Below the pieces are notes generated by a model, which was given only the letters and a program-made list of their open reading frames with translations, made no database searches and was not told where the DNA came from. A stretch of DNA of 64,000 bases, taken from the NCBI GenBank assembly GCA_964518335.1, contig CAZFDT010000001.1, positions 113,936-177,935 of the forward strand, read 5' to 3'. Positions 56,004-64,000 of the stretch are shown piece after piece. A program made the translations under genes and the position numbers. The stretch's first letter is position 1, and every line of letters begins with the position of its first letter. The stretch is from CAZFDT01 sp964518335. GTDB lineage: Bacteria > Planctomycetota > Phycisphaerae > Phycisphaerales > Phycisphaeraceae.

Positions 56004-58255
56004 AGCAGTCCACCTCGCTTTCGGATGAGCCACTCGCCGCCGGCCCAGGTGAGGATGAGGGCGAGGATGACGCCGCGGTCCCAGACGTAGTGGGGCTGGG
56101 GCGGCACGATCGTGGCGGCGCGGTAACGGTCGAGCACGTCGCGCAACTCGTCGGGCCGGCCGGGGTGAAGCGCCGTGCCGCCGCTGTGCTGGGCCAGCAG
56201 CTTCATCGCGGTGGGGTCGGCCGAGCTGTAGAGCCGCTCCATGTCGATCTCGTAGGCGTTGAAGCGGGCGGTCAGCGGCGACGTCTTGTCGCTCAACGCT
56301 CCCATTACGGTGACGGTGTGGACGCCCGGCGCGGCGACGGTATAGGTGACGCGATGACGCAGGCTCGAACCACCCACCGGCCGCAGCGCCGCCTCGTGGT
56401 GGCTGCCGTCGGGCGCGGTGACGACGGCCCGCACGCTCGGTTCCAGCGGGGCACGACTCATCACATCGGCGTTCATCTCCTGGCCTACCTGCACGCTGCG
56501 TTGCTCCAGCCGCAGCGACATCGACTGGCCCGGCTGATAGTCGCTGCCCAGCACCATCCAGCGCACCGTCGCCGACCAGAATCGGTCGAACACGCCGGCC
56601 AATTCCTGCTGCTGGCGTCCGACGAGGCGCCAGCGCCACATGCCTTCGCCCAGCACGGCCAGCACCATGCCGCGGTTGTAGGGCATGGTCACAAGCACCG
56701 GCTGGCCGGCGGCGCCCGAAGCGCCGCTGGGCCGCACCCGCGCCAGCACCCGCGCCGACGCCTTCTCGCGCTCGATCACCGGCAGCACGCCGAATCGCGG
56801 CAGTTGTCCCGCCAGCCGATCGATTCCCGCGTCGCCCCCCGCGCCCACGAAGCTCGGGTGCATCCGCCCCGCCGGCTCGAGCTCCATCGCCTGATCGTGC
56901 AGCAGGCCGCGGCCCCACACCACCGGTTCCAGCACCGACAGCACCCGGCCCATGACCCGGCCCTGCGGGGTGTTCGGGTTGTACGCCTGGCCTCGCGCAA
57001 AAATCACGCGGCCACCGTGCTCCGCCACGTACCGCGGCAACAGCTCCGCCACCTCCGCCGCCAGCAGGCGCTCCAGCCCTTTGCCCAGCACGATCACGTC
57101 GTACGCCACCAGGTCTTCCATCGTGCGCGGCAGCGTCGGCTGATCCGTGTCGATGCGCGTGAGGATCGTCTCCTTGCGGTCGGCGGCGATCTGCGTCACC
57201 TGCGTCACGCCAATGCGGTCGTCCGTGCGCAGCGCGTGGGCCAGGAACTTGGTGTCCCAGAACGGCTCGCCGTCGAGCACGAGCACTTTCAGCCGCTCGT
57301 TGGTCACATCGATGAACACCGACTGCTCGTTGTTGGACGGCTCGATCTCGCCATCGATCGGGGCGACGGCGATGCGGTATTCGTACGTGCCCGGCTCGAC
57401 GTGCTGCACGGGCCACTCGAGTGCGACGGGTTCGCTGCCGGCGAACGCGATGTCGCGCTGCTCGACCTGATCGCCGCAGGTGATGGTGAGACGGGTGGCC
57501 ATGCGATCGGCGTTGGCCTGGAGGACGCGGACCTTGATCTGGCCCTGTTCACCGGCGAGGAGGTAGGGCTGAGCGGGCAGAGCGACGACGGCCAGATCGC
57601 GTTTGTGGCTGACGCCGCCCAGGGCGACGGTGTGCACGGCGATCGACTTGGCGTGGGCCAGCCGTGCGGCGTTGACCAGCGGCTCAGCGTCGGAGTCGCG
57701 CCCGTCGCTCAGCAGCAGGATCGCTGATCCGTCGCCCCCGTCGGGCAGCGCGGCGACGGTGTCGGCCAGGCACGCGGCGATCCGCGACACCCGACCCGAC
57801 GCCAGCTTCTCGTCCTCGACGCGCAGGGCCTCATCGCCCAAAGGCAGCGGCGCGTGGGCAAAGCCCAGCACGCTCACGTCGTACTCGACGCGCAGCGCCT
57901 CGAGCTGCCGCGGCGACAACCAGCGGTCGGCGGCGAAGCGCACGCGCGACTCGTCGGCCACGTCGCGCGTCTGCATCGACGCCGACGTGTCAAGCATGAT
58001 CGTCAACAGCGGCCGGCCCGGGAGCTGCGTGCTGGGCGGGATCATGCTCGGGCCCATCAGCACGAGCGTGACTACCGCAATCAGCGCCAGTCGCATGGCC
58101 GCCACCAGGACGCTCAGCGCCGGTCGATCGCGCCACGCCCGCGCCGCGGCGAACACCGCCAGCGCCGCCAGCAGCACGCCAGCGGCAATGACGGTCAGCG
58201 GCGAGAAGTACGGCCGCCACACCAGCGCGAGTTGAATCGGCAACTGCAGCATCAT
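56000..58255 (-). CDS. von Willebrand A / glutamine-amidotransferase-like membrane protein
   Basis: 751 residues. Two N-terminal transmembrane helices (VIAAGVLLAALAVFAAARAW; AAMRLALIAVVTLVLMGPSM). A vWA domain (about 80-240) carries the MIDAS-type motif LDTSASMQ and LLLSDGRDSD. A Rossmann-like amidotransferase-related region (about 330-560; VLVLDGEPFWDTKFLAHALR) and a C-terminal helix (GVILALILTWAGGEWLIRKR) follow. The start at 58255 overlaps the stop of the BatA-like gene. vWA proteins of this kind are partners of MoxR ATPases and may be folded or remodelled by them. Confidence 0.85.
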   Translation of the reverse strand: MMLQLPIQLALVWRPYFSPLTVIAAGVLLAALAVFAAARAWRDRPALSVLVAAMRLALIAVVTLVLMGPSMIPPSTQLPGRPLLTIMLDTSASMQTRDVADESRVRFAADRWLSPRQLEALRVEYDVSVLGFAHAPLPLGDEALRVEDEKLASGRVSRIAACLADTVAALPDGGDGSAILLLSDGRDSDAEPLVNAARLAHAKSIAVHTVALGGVSHKRDLAVVALPAQPYLLAGEQGQIKVRVLQANADRMATRLTITCGDQVEQRDIAFAGSEPVALEWPVQHVEPGTYEYRIAVAPIDGEIEPSNNEQSVFIDVTNERLKVLVLDGEPFWDTKFLAHALRTDDRIGVTQVTQIAADRKETILTRIDTDQPTLPRTMEDLVAYDVIVLGKGLERLLAAEVAELLPRYVAEHGGRVIFARGQAYNPNTPQGRVMGRVLSVLEPVVWGRGLLHDQAMELEPAGRMHPSFVGAGGDAGIDRLAGQLPRFGVLPVIEREKASARVLARVRPSGASGAAGQPVLVTMPYNRGMVLAVLGEGMWRWRLVGRQQQELAGVFDRFWSATVRWMVLGSDYQPGQSMSLRLEQRSVQVGQEMNADVMSRAPLEPSVRAVVTAPDGSHHEAALRPVGGSSLRHRVTYTVAAPGVHTVTVMGALSDKTSPLTARFNAYEIDMERLYSSADPTAMKLLAQHSGGTALHPGRPDELRDVLDRYRAATIVPPQPHYVWDRGVILALILTWAGGEWLIRKRGGLL

Positions 58256-60387
58256 CTTTTCCACCAGCCCAGCAGCAGCATCTCCACGCCCAGCATCAGC
58301 ATGGCCGCGGCGATCATCCAGCCCCACAGCGGCAGACCGCGCAGGTTCAGCACCGGGTCCTGTCCCGCCGCGTCGTGCAGCCGCGCCGTCATTCCCGACG
58401 CCTGCAGCCGCATCAGCAGCGCCCCGGCCTCCAGCCGGCGAAGATCGCTCTCGCGCGGATCGACGTTGACCGCCACCTGCCCCAGCACGCGATCGCCCTG
58501 CACCGCGGCGTAAAAGCCCGGCCCGGGTGTCTCGTTCACCACGATCGTGGCGCTGCGATCGTCGGTGGAAAGCTGGCTGTCGGTGATCGGCCTCTCATCG
58601 GGCCCGAGGACGATGACGGTCGGGCCCTGCGGGTCGATGCGGGCGACGGCGGGGAATGCGACGGAGCGGCCGCAGTAGCTGGTGCGGTCGGCGGCAGTGC
58701 GCGGCTGCAGGACGCGTGTGAGGTTCTGCACGAGGGCGACGAACCAGCCGTACTTGGAGAGGTCGCCGTCGGCCAAGGCGGGGCTGAACGCGGCGAGGAT
58801 GAACCGTCCCCCGCCCACGCCACGCTCGCCCATCGCCGGCGTGCCATCGTGAAAGCGCAGCAGGACGCGCGCGTCGTCTCGCAGTGCATCGACCGGCCAG
58901 ACGCGCGTGAAGCGGATCTGCGTGATCGCCTCCTGCGTGTCGGCCTTGAACACCTCCAGGAGGGGCGAGCGCCACTGGCCGTCGGTGATGCGCAGCATGT
59001 CGCCGTGAGCGGCCAGGTTCTGTCGCGGGGCGACGGTCCACGGCGCGATGCCCAGTGCGTCCATAGCGTCGAAGCGTTCGAGGATGCGATCGACGGGGCC
59101 TGCGCCGCCGAACATCACCACGCTGCCGCCGCGCTGCATGTGCTGGTGCAGCGTGAGCATGGCCCGGTCGGGCAGCAGGCCCACGTCGCTGACGAAGGCG
59201 ACGGCGGCGTCGGCCAGGGCCGGACCATCCAGTTCGGCGCCGGTGAGATGGCGCACGTCGTAGGGGTCGCGCCCGTCGCCACGCGGCGCCAGGGCGCGGG
59301 TGAGGAAGTAGCTGGCCGTGCCCTGCTCGCCCGGATGATCGTCGCCGACGACGACTACCGGCACGCGCTGCACGCAGCGCACGATCATGCGGCAGACGTT
59401 GTCGGCGGCCAGGGCGTCGTCGCCGATCTCGAAGCTCACGCGGTGCTCGCCAGGGTGGGCAAACGTCGCGTCGAGGGCGACCTCGCGCTCTTCCCATGGC
59501 CCGAGGTCGGCGGCGACCCAGCCCGATTCACGGCCCTCGATCACCAGCCGCACGCGCACGGCCTGCGCCTCGCCGCTGCAGTTGACGGCCTTCACCGACA
59601 GGTGCGCCGACCGCCCGGCGATCGGGGCGTAGGGGTGAACCTTCGGCTCCGACAGCCCGACGTTGCCCGGCGCCTGCCCATCGTAGGGCACGATCGTGAT
59701 GCGCGTGCCTTCGGGCAGCGGCGACGCTGAGCCCAGCGCCTGATCCAGGTCGCTCCAGTTGCTGGCCTGCATATCGGTGAGCACGACCAGGTGCTTGTCG
59801 CCGGCCTGCTGGGCGAGCATGCGGCCCGCCAGCGCCAGCGCCGCGGCGAAGTCGGCGCGGTCGTGCGTGGGGGTCAGGGCGTCGAGCTCGCGGCGCACAG
59901 CGTCGAGGTTGGCCGTCATCTTCGGGAACGCTGCCGTGGGCCGCGCCGACGCCAGCACGAGATTGGCCGCGTCGGTCCCGGCAAGCATGGCGTCGATGGT
60001 GCGGCTCGCCCCCGCGTGCAGCCCCTGCAGCGCGGACACGCCCCCGCTGTGCTGGCCGGTCGAAGCGCTGGCGTCGATGAGCAGCACCACGCCGGCCCCG
60101 GCGCTGGCGTCGGCGGGCGCAGCCTTGCCCTCGATCCACAGCGGCTGGGCGAAACCCAGCACCAAGAGCGCCACCGCCAGGCAACGCAACAGCAGCAGCA
60201 GCCAGCGCCGCAGCTTGAAGAGCGACGACTGGCTCGCCGACGACGCCACCAGCAGCGCGACGCTGGGGAAGACCAAGGTCCGCTTGGCGCGCCGGTTGAG
60301 CAAGTGCGCCAGCACGGGCAGGCCCAGCAGCGTCAGCCCGCCGAGCATGGCGGGGATGGCCAGCGAGATGGCGGCGAGTGCGGTCAT
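58252..60387 (-). CDS. BatA-domain vWA membrane protein
   Basis: 711 residues. The N-terminal BatA domain is clear: PAMLGGLTLLGLPVLAHLLN then RRAKRTLVFPSVALLVASSA, with LRRWLLLLLRCLAVALLVLG forming the second membrane helix. A vWA-like domain follows, with VVLLIDASASTGQHSGG (DxSxS). The middle resembles an amidotransferase fold (VVVVGDDHPGEQGTASYFLT), and there is a C-terminal membrane helix (MIAAAMLMLGVEMLLLGWWK). It is a paralogue in architecture of the next gene, with which it shares an ATGA overlap. It starts 3 bp after the DUF58 gene. Confidence 0.88.
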   Translation of the reverse strand: MTALAAISLAIPAMLGGLTLLGLPVLAHLLNRRAKRTLVFPSVALLVASSASQSSLFKLRRWLLLLLRCLAVALLVLGFAQPLWIEGKAAPADASAGAGVVLLIDASASTGQHSGGVSALQGLHAGASRTIDAMLAGTDAANLVLASARPTAAFPKMTANLDAVRRELDALTPTHDRADFAAALALAGRMLAQQAGDKHLVVLTDMQASNWSDLDQALGSASPLPEGTRITIVPYDGQAPGNVGLSEPKVHPYAPIAGRSAHLSVKAVNCSGEAQAVRVRLVIEGRESGWVAADLGPWEEREVALDATFAHPGEHRVSFEIGDDALAADNVCRMIVRCVQRVPVVVVGDDHPGEQGTASYFLTRALAPRGDGRDPYDVRHLTGAELDGPALADAAVAFVSDVGLLPDRAMLTLHQHMQRGGSVVMFGGAGPVDRILERFDAMDALGIAPWTVAPRQNLAAHGDMLRITDGQWRSPLLEVFKADTQEAITQIRFTRVWPVDALRDDARVLLRFHDGTPAMGERGVGGGRFILAAFSPALADGDLSKYGWFVALVQNLTRVLQPRTAADRTSYCGRSVAFPAVARIDPQGPTVIVLGPDERPITDSQLSTDDRSATIVVNETPGPGFYAAVQGDRVLGQVAVNVDPRESDLRRLEAGALLMRLQASGMTARLHDAAGQDPVLNLRGLPLWGWMIAAAMLMLGVEMLLLGWWKR

Positions 60388-60390
60388 GGC

Positions 60391-61404
60391 TTACGTCACG
60401 GCGGCGCGGCCGAAGAGGTAACCCTCCAGGGCCTTGCTGTAGTGCATGTCGGTGGTCACGAGGTTGTAGTCGATGCCGCGGGTGCGGAAGAGGCGCGTCC
60501 ATGCCTGCATCCGCAGGGTCACCTGACGGTGGTAGGTCTGGCGAACGTCCTCGACGTTGAGGCGCACGCGCTGGCGCGACTCGCTGTCGATGAACACGGC
60601 CTCGGCCAGGTCGGGCAACTGCAGCTCGTCGCGGTGCAGCACGTGGAAGACGATCACTTCCATGCTGCGATGGGCCAGCAGCGACAGAGCGCGGGCCATC
60701 TCGTCGGGCTCTTCCATGAGGTCGCTGAAGATCAGGAACAGGCCGCGGCGGCGGGTGCGGGCGGCGTACTGCTCGATGGCGTCGGCCAGCCGCGCTTTGC
60801 TGCCGATCTTGCCCTCCAGCGCCTTGAGGACGTTGCCGAGGTGGCGAAACGACCCCTGCGGGGGCAGAAAGTCCTGCAGCCCCTCCCGCGCCCGGCCCAG
60901 CGCGACGCGGTCCTGCTGCTTGACGATCAGGAACGCGATCGCCGCCGCCAGCAGGCACGCCTGATCGTACTTGGTCGGGTTGGCGAAGACGTTGTCGCGC
61001 ACGCGGCCGCGCAGCTTGCGGCCCGCCGAGTGCACGCGCGACAGCCACGAGTCGCCCGACGCCCGCGCATCGTCCATGCCTGCGTAGTCCATAGACGCCG
61101 ACGCATCCACGAGCAGATGCACTGACATGCCCGCCTGGTGCTCGAACTGCTTGATGTAGAGCCGGTCGCTGCGGCCGTACACCTTCCAGTCGATGTCGGC
61201 CAGGTCATCGCCGGGGACGTACTCGCGGTAGTCGCTGAACTCGGCGGCGTGGCCACGCTGTGGCGACGTGTGGCGCCCGGCGTAGAGGCCCTCGACCGGT
61301 CGCCGCGGCGAGAACACCTGATGGCGCAGGTTCCGCAAGTCCTGCACGCGCAGGTAGCGGTGCGAGAACTCCGCGTCGGGTTGGGAGGTTGCACTGCTGG
61401 CCAC
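60391..61404 (-). CDS. DUF58 domain protein
   Basis: 337 residues with a GTG start at 61404 (VASSATSQPDAEFS); AAGG lies about 9 bases upstream. DUF58 hallmarks are FSDYREYVPGDDLADIDWKV then YGRSDRLYIKQFE, followed by a vWA-like half (VHLLVDASASMDYAG; RRGLFLIFSDLMEEPDEM). It is soluble and cytoplasmic. DUF58 proteins almost always follow MoxR ATPase genes and are thought to be their direct clients or adaptors. It lies 14 bp after the MoxR gene and 3 bp before the BatA-like gene. Confidence 0.93.
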   Translation of the reverse strand: MASSATSQPDAEFSHRYLRVQDLRNLRHQVFSPRRPVEGLYAGRHTSPQRGHAAEFSDYREYVPGDDLADIDWKVYGRSDRLYIKQFEHQAGMSVHLLVDASASMDYAGMDDARASGDSWLSRVHSAGRKLRGRVRDNVFANPTKYDQACLLAAAIAFLIVKQQDRVALGRAREGLQDFLPPQGSFRHLGNVLKALEGKIGSKARLADAIEQYAARTRRRGLFLIFSDLMEEPDEMARALSLLAHRSMEVIVFHVLHRDELQLPDLAEAVFIDSESRQRVRLNVEDVRQTYHRQVTLRMQAWTRLFRTRGIDYNLVTTDMHYSKALEGYLFGRAAVT

Positions 61405-61418
61405 CCGGGTCGCCTTTG

Positions 61419-62441
<1,023 letters not shown>

Positions 62442-62504
62442 GCGATACTCCCGAAAGGTGTGAAGGGAAGGCTCGGGCGTCCCACAGGCGCGCCGAGGGT
62501 TGCG

Positions 62505-62510
62505 ATTATA
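62505..62510 (-). promoter_or_regulatory. Candidate -10 box of the MoxR operon
   Basis: A perfect TATAAT on the minus strand, 64 bp before the MoxR GTG and just past the VKOR-fusion stop. The -35 region would lie inside that upstream gene and matches poorly. Confidence 0.4.
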
Positions 62511-62511
62511 G

Positions 62512-63690
62512 CTACGGCCGACTCGTTGCGGACTGCTCGATCAACGATCGCAGCCCCGCCGCGTCCTCGACCCGCCCGTCCAGCGCCGCCGCCCATGGCG
62601 CCAGCGTCACCGGCAGACGCCCCGTGGCGACCTCGCCGTAACTATGGACGTTGCGGACCAGCTTCTGGTTCACTTTTTCTCCCGCCAGCGCCGTCGCCAG
62701 GGCCTCGGCCCCCACCAGCGCCTCGGCCCGGGCCCGCGCCTCGGCGGCCGAACGGTACGTCCCCGTCTCGAACATCCACGCATCGAACGCCGCGTACTGC
62801 GACGCATCGACCTCATGCACCGCCAACGCGATCCGCGTCCGCTCGCAGCTCTCGCCAAACCGCTCCGGCCCGTCCTCCGGCGCGTGCGGATTGCACCCGT
62901 GCTCCAGCGGCACCGGCAGCAGCACCACCGCCAGACGCCCGCGCTGCTCGCCCAGCACCTGACGCACCACCTCGTGCGTGTGCCGGCAGTGCGGACACGC
63001 GTGGTCGTACATCAACGCAATCACCTGCTGGGCATCATGCGGGCCCAGCACCGGTTCGTCGGCCAGCGTCAGCCGCAAGGTCCCGCCCATCAGGCCCACG
63101 TGCCGGCCCGCCCCGTCCGTGATGTCGTAGTCCCCCTCCGTCGGCAGCGTCACGCGATGCACCGTCCCAGGCGCCTGCGTCTGCACGCCCGCCGCCGCCA
63201 TCATCGCCATCACCCCGCACGCCGCGCCCAGCCACCCCGCCCGCGGCGGCCGCCACAGCACCAGCCCCGCCAGCACCAGCCCCAGCGCGTGCCCCGCCAT
63301 GCAGTACGGGCATATCGCCCCCAGCACCGCCGCCTGCAGATAGGTGAACCAGCCCGCCGCCGCCGCGATCGCACCCGCCGCCACCGTCGCCAGGGTCCAC
63401 CCCGCCCGCCGCGACCCTACCGTCGCACCACGCCACGCCAGCACCAGTCCCGCCGCCGCCGCCGCGTACGTCCCCGCCGCCGGCGCACTCACCGGCACGG
63501 GACCTAGCTTCGACCACCGACTGGCCAGCACCTCGCCGCAGCCCGATCCCTGCCCGCAGCCCAGCGGCCCCGACGCACCCAGCGCCGCCACCGTCAGATA
63601 CCCCGCCAGCGCCATCGCCGCCGCCGCCGTCACCACCGCCGCCGCCACCCGGCCGCGACCGATCGCCTCTTGTCGCAATGCCTCGCCCAT
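62512..63690 (-). CDS. VKOR - DsbA/thioredoxin fusion protein
   Basis: 392 residues. Four or five transmembrane helices fill the N-terminal 175 residues, with the loop cysteines in GPLGCGQGSGCGEVLAS and the quinone-site CxxC in AICPYCMAGHALG (about residue 127), as in vitamin K epoxide reductase family proteins. A periplasmic thioredoxin-like domain follows, with MYDHACPHCRHTHEVV (CPHC, about residue 230). The two halves would pass electrons from substrate thiols through the thioredoxin domain to quinone, making disulfide bonds like a DsbA-DsbB pair. It is separated from the MoxR operon by 70 bp and its stop lies next to that operon's -10 box. Confidence 0.88.
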   Translation of the reverse strand: MGEALRQEAIGRGRVAAAVVTAAAAMALAGYLTVAALGASGPLGCGQGSGCGEVLASRWSKLGPVPVSAPAAGTYAAAAAGLVLAWRGATVGSRRAGWTLATVAAGAIAAAAGWFTYLQAAVLGAICPYCMAGHALGLVLAGLVLWRPPRAGWLGAACGVMAMMAAAGVQTQAPGTVHRVTLPTEGDYDITDGAGRHVGLMGGTLRLTLADEPVLGPHDAQQVIALMYDHACPHCRHTHEVVRQVLGEQRGRLAVVLLPVPLEHGCNPHAPEDGPERFGESCERTRIALAVHEVDASQYAAFDAWMFETGTYRSAAEARARAEALVGAEALATALAGEKVNQKLVRNVHSYGEVATGRLPVTLAPWAAALDGRVEDAAGLRSLIEQSATSRP

Positions 63691-63824
63691 GCCACCATCC
63701 CCGCGCAGCCCGCCGCCGCACAGGCCATCCTACCGCATCCCGCCGTTAGTCGGAATCACTGGATTTTCACCTTCACCCGTCGATACGCCCGCCACGTCGG
63801 CAGTGGCCCTCCTGGGGCATGGCT

Positions 63825-63842
63825 GATGGATGATGGATGATG
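63825..63842 (+). repeat. Heptamer repeat (GATGGAT, 2.6 copies), inverted copy of 13274-13299
   Basis: GATGGAT GATGGAT GATG. Read in reverse it is ACATCATCCATCATCC then ATCAG, matching the copy at 13274-13299 including both ends. It lies in the 310-bp non-coding stretch 63691-64000. Confidence 0.8.
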
Positions 63843-63887
63843 TGAAGCCAAACCACTGCATGCGGCCACTCCCATGGACTTGCGACG

Positions 63888-63995
63888 CTGATCCCTGATC
63901 CCTGCTCCCTGATCCCTGACCCCTTCCGCCTTTTGCCCTTTGCATTTTGCATTTTGCTTTCCGATACCCCATACCCGATACCCGATACCCGCTCC
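63888..63995 (+). repeat. Block of heptanucleotide tandem repeats of three unit types
   Basis: In a continuous 7-base register: CTGATCC twice, CTGCTCC, CTGATCC, CTGACCC (63888-63922), then CTTCCGC, CTTTTGC, CCTTTGC, ATTTTGC twice (63923-63957). After three T come CCGATAC, CCCATAC, CCGATAC twice and CCGCTCC (63961-63995). Together with 63825-63842 this fills most of the right-hand 310-bp gene-free end; the remaining bases hold nothing I recognise. Confidence 0.85.
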
Positions 63996-64000
63996 TCCCC

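Noticed and set aside
63730..63972. Minus-strand 80-codon frame across the right-end repeats
   Set aside because: Its sequence is mostly a translation of the heptamer repeats (Gly-Ser-Arg-Asp and Lys-Cys-Lys-Met patterns), so it is not a credible protein.

Overview
The window is about 64 kb of GC-rich bacterial chromosome (roughly 65-70% GC by eye) with 42 genes I can support. No rRNA, tRNA, CRISPR array or phage was seen. Four secreted proteins with PEP-CTERM tails, a type II secretion/prepilin-like protein, a fused circularly permuted ATP-grasp/alpha-E protein, GntR regulators with sugar-binding domains, giant HEAT-repeat and MoxR/DUF58/BatA/DUF4159 genes, and FAD-dependent oxidoreductases mixed with glycoside hydrolases together point to Planctomycetota, most likely class Phycisphaerae. 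This placement is inferred from gene content; no marker gene such as 16S rRNA is present.

Layout. 1-4117: a transglutaminase-like gene coupled to the ATP-grasp/alpha-E fusion, with a divergent M23-like protein. 4209-9545: a GH63-like glucosidase, a dienelactone hydrolase, a lipoprotein with an STN-like domain, and a REP-type (RAYT) transposase bracketed by 26-bp inverted palindromic repeats. 9681-20731: a PEP-CTERM protein, a bifunctional nucleotidyltransferase/PfkB kinase in swapped domain order, a class V aminotransferase, a TPR/MA-type peptidase, acetyl-CoA synthetase with a long structured leader, a small membrane protein, a trypsin-like protease and an orphan FixJ-type regulator. 20788-23153: an autotransporter-repeat PEP-CTERM protein and a 171-bp MITE-like element.

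23154-33474 is a compact polysaccharide locus. A heparinase-like lyase is divergent from a five-gene operon: GntR/LacI-type regulator, sialate O-acetylesterase, MBOAT acyltransferase and two AlgJ/AlgX-like SGNH proteins. Together these could add, remove and tolerate O-acetyl groups on a glycan while cleaving it. 33573-45572 begins with a paralogous regulator. It is followed by two PEP-CTERM proteins (one split by a frameshift at a G8 tract), a prepilin-like protein, two FAD-dependent oxidoreductases, a sialidase-like protein, a GH29 fucosidase, a GH172 (DUF2961) protein and an AraC regulator. A 160-bp multi-hairpin repeat lies inside it.

45772-62441 (minus strand) is an approximately 16.7-kb operon: MoxR ATPase, DUF58, BatA-like, vWA, DUF4175-like, DUF4159, thioredoxin and a 1,919-residue HEAT protein. 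Several of its stop/start codons overlap. A VKOR-DsbA-type fusion lies upstream. The right end carries phase-locked heptanucleotide repeats, and copies of one heptamer recur elsewhere in the window. The palindrome CTGCAG is also strikingly over-abundant.
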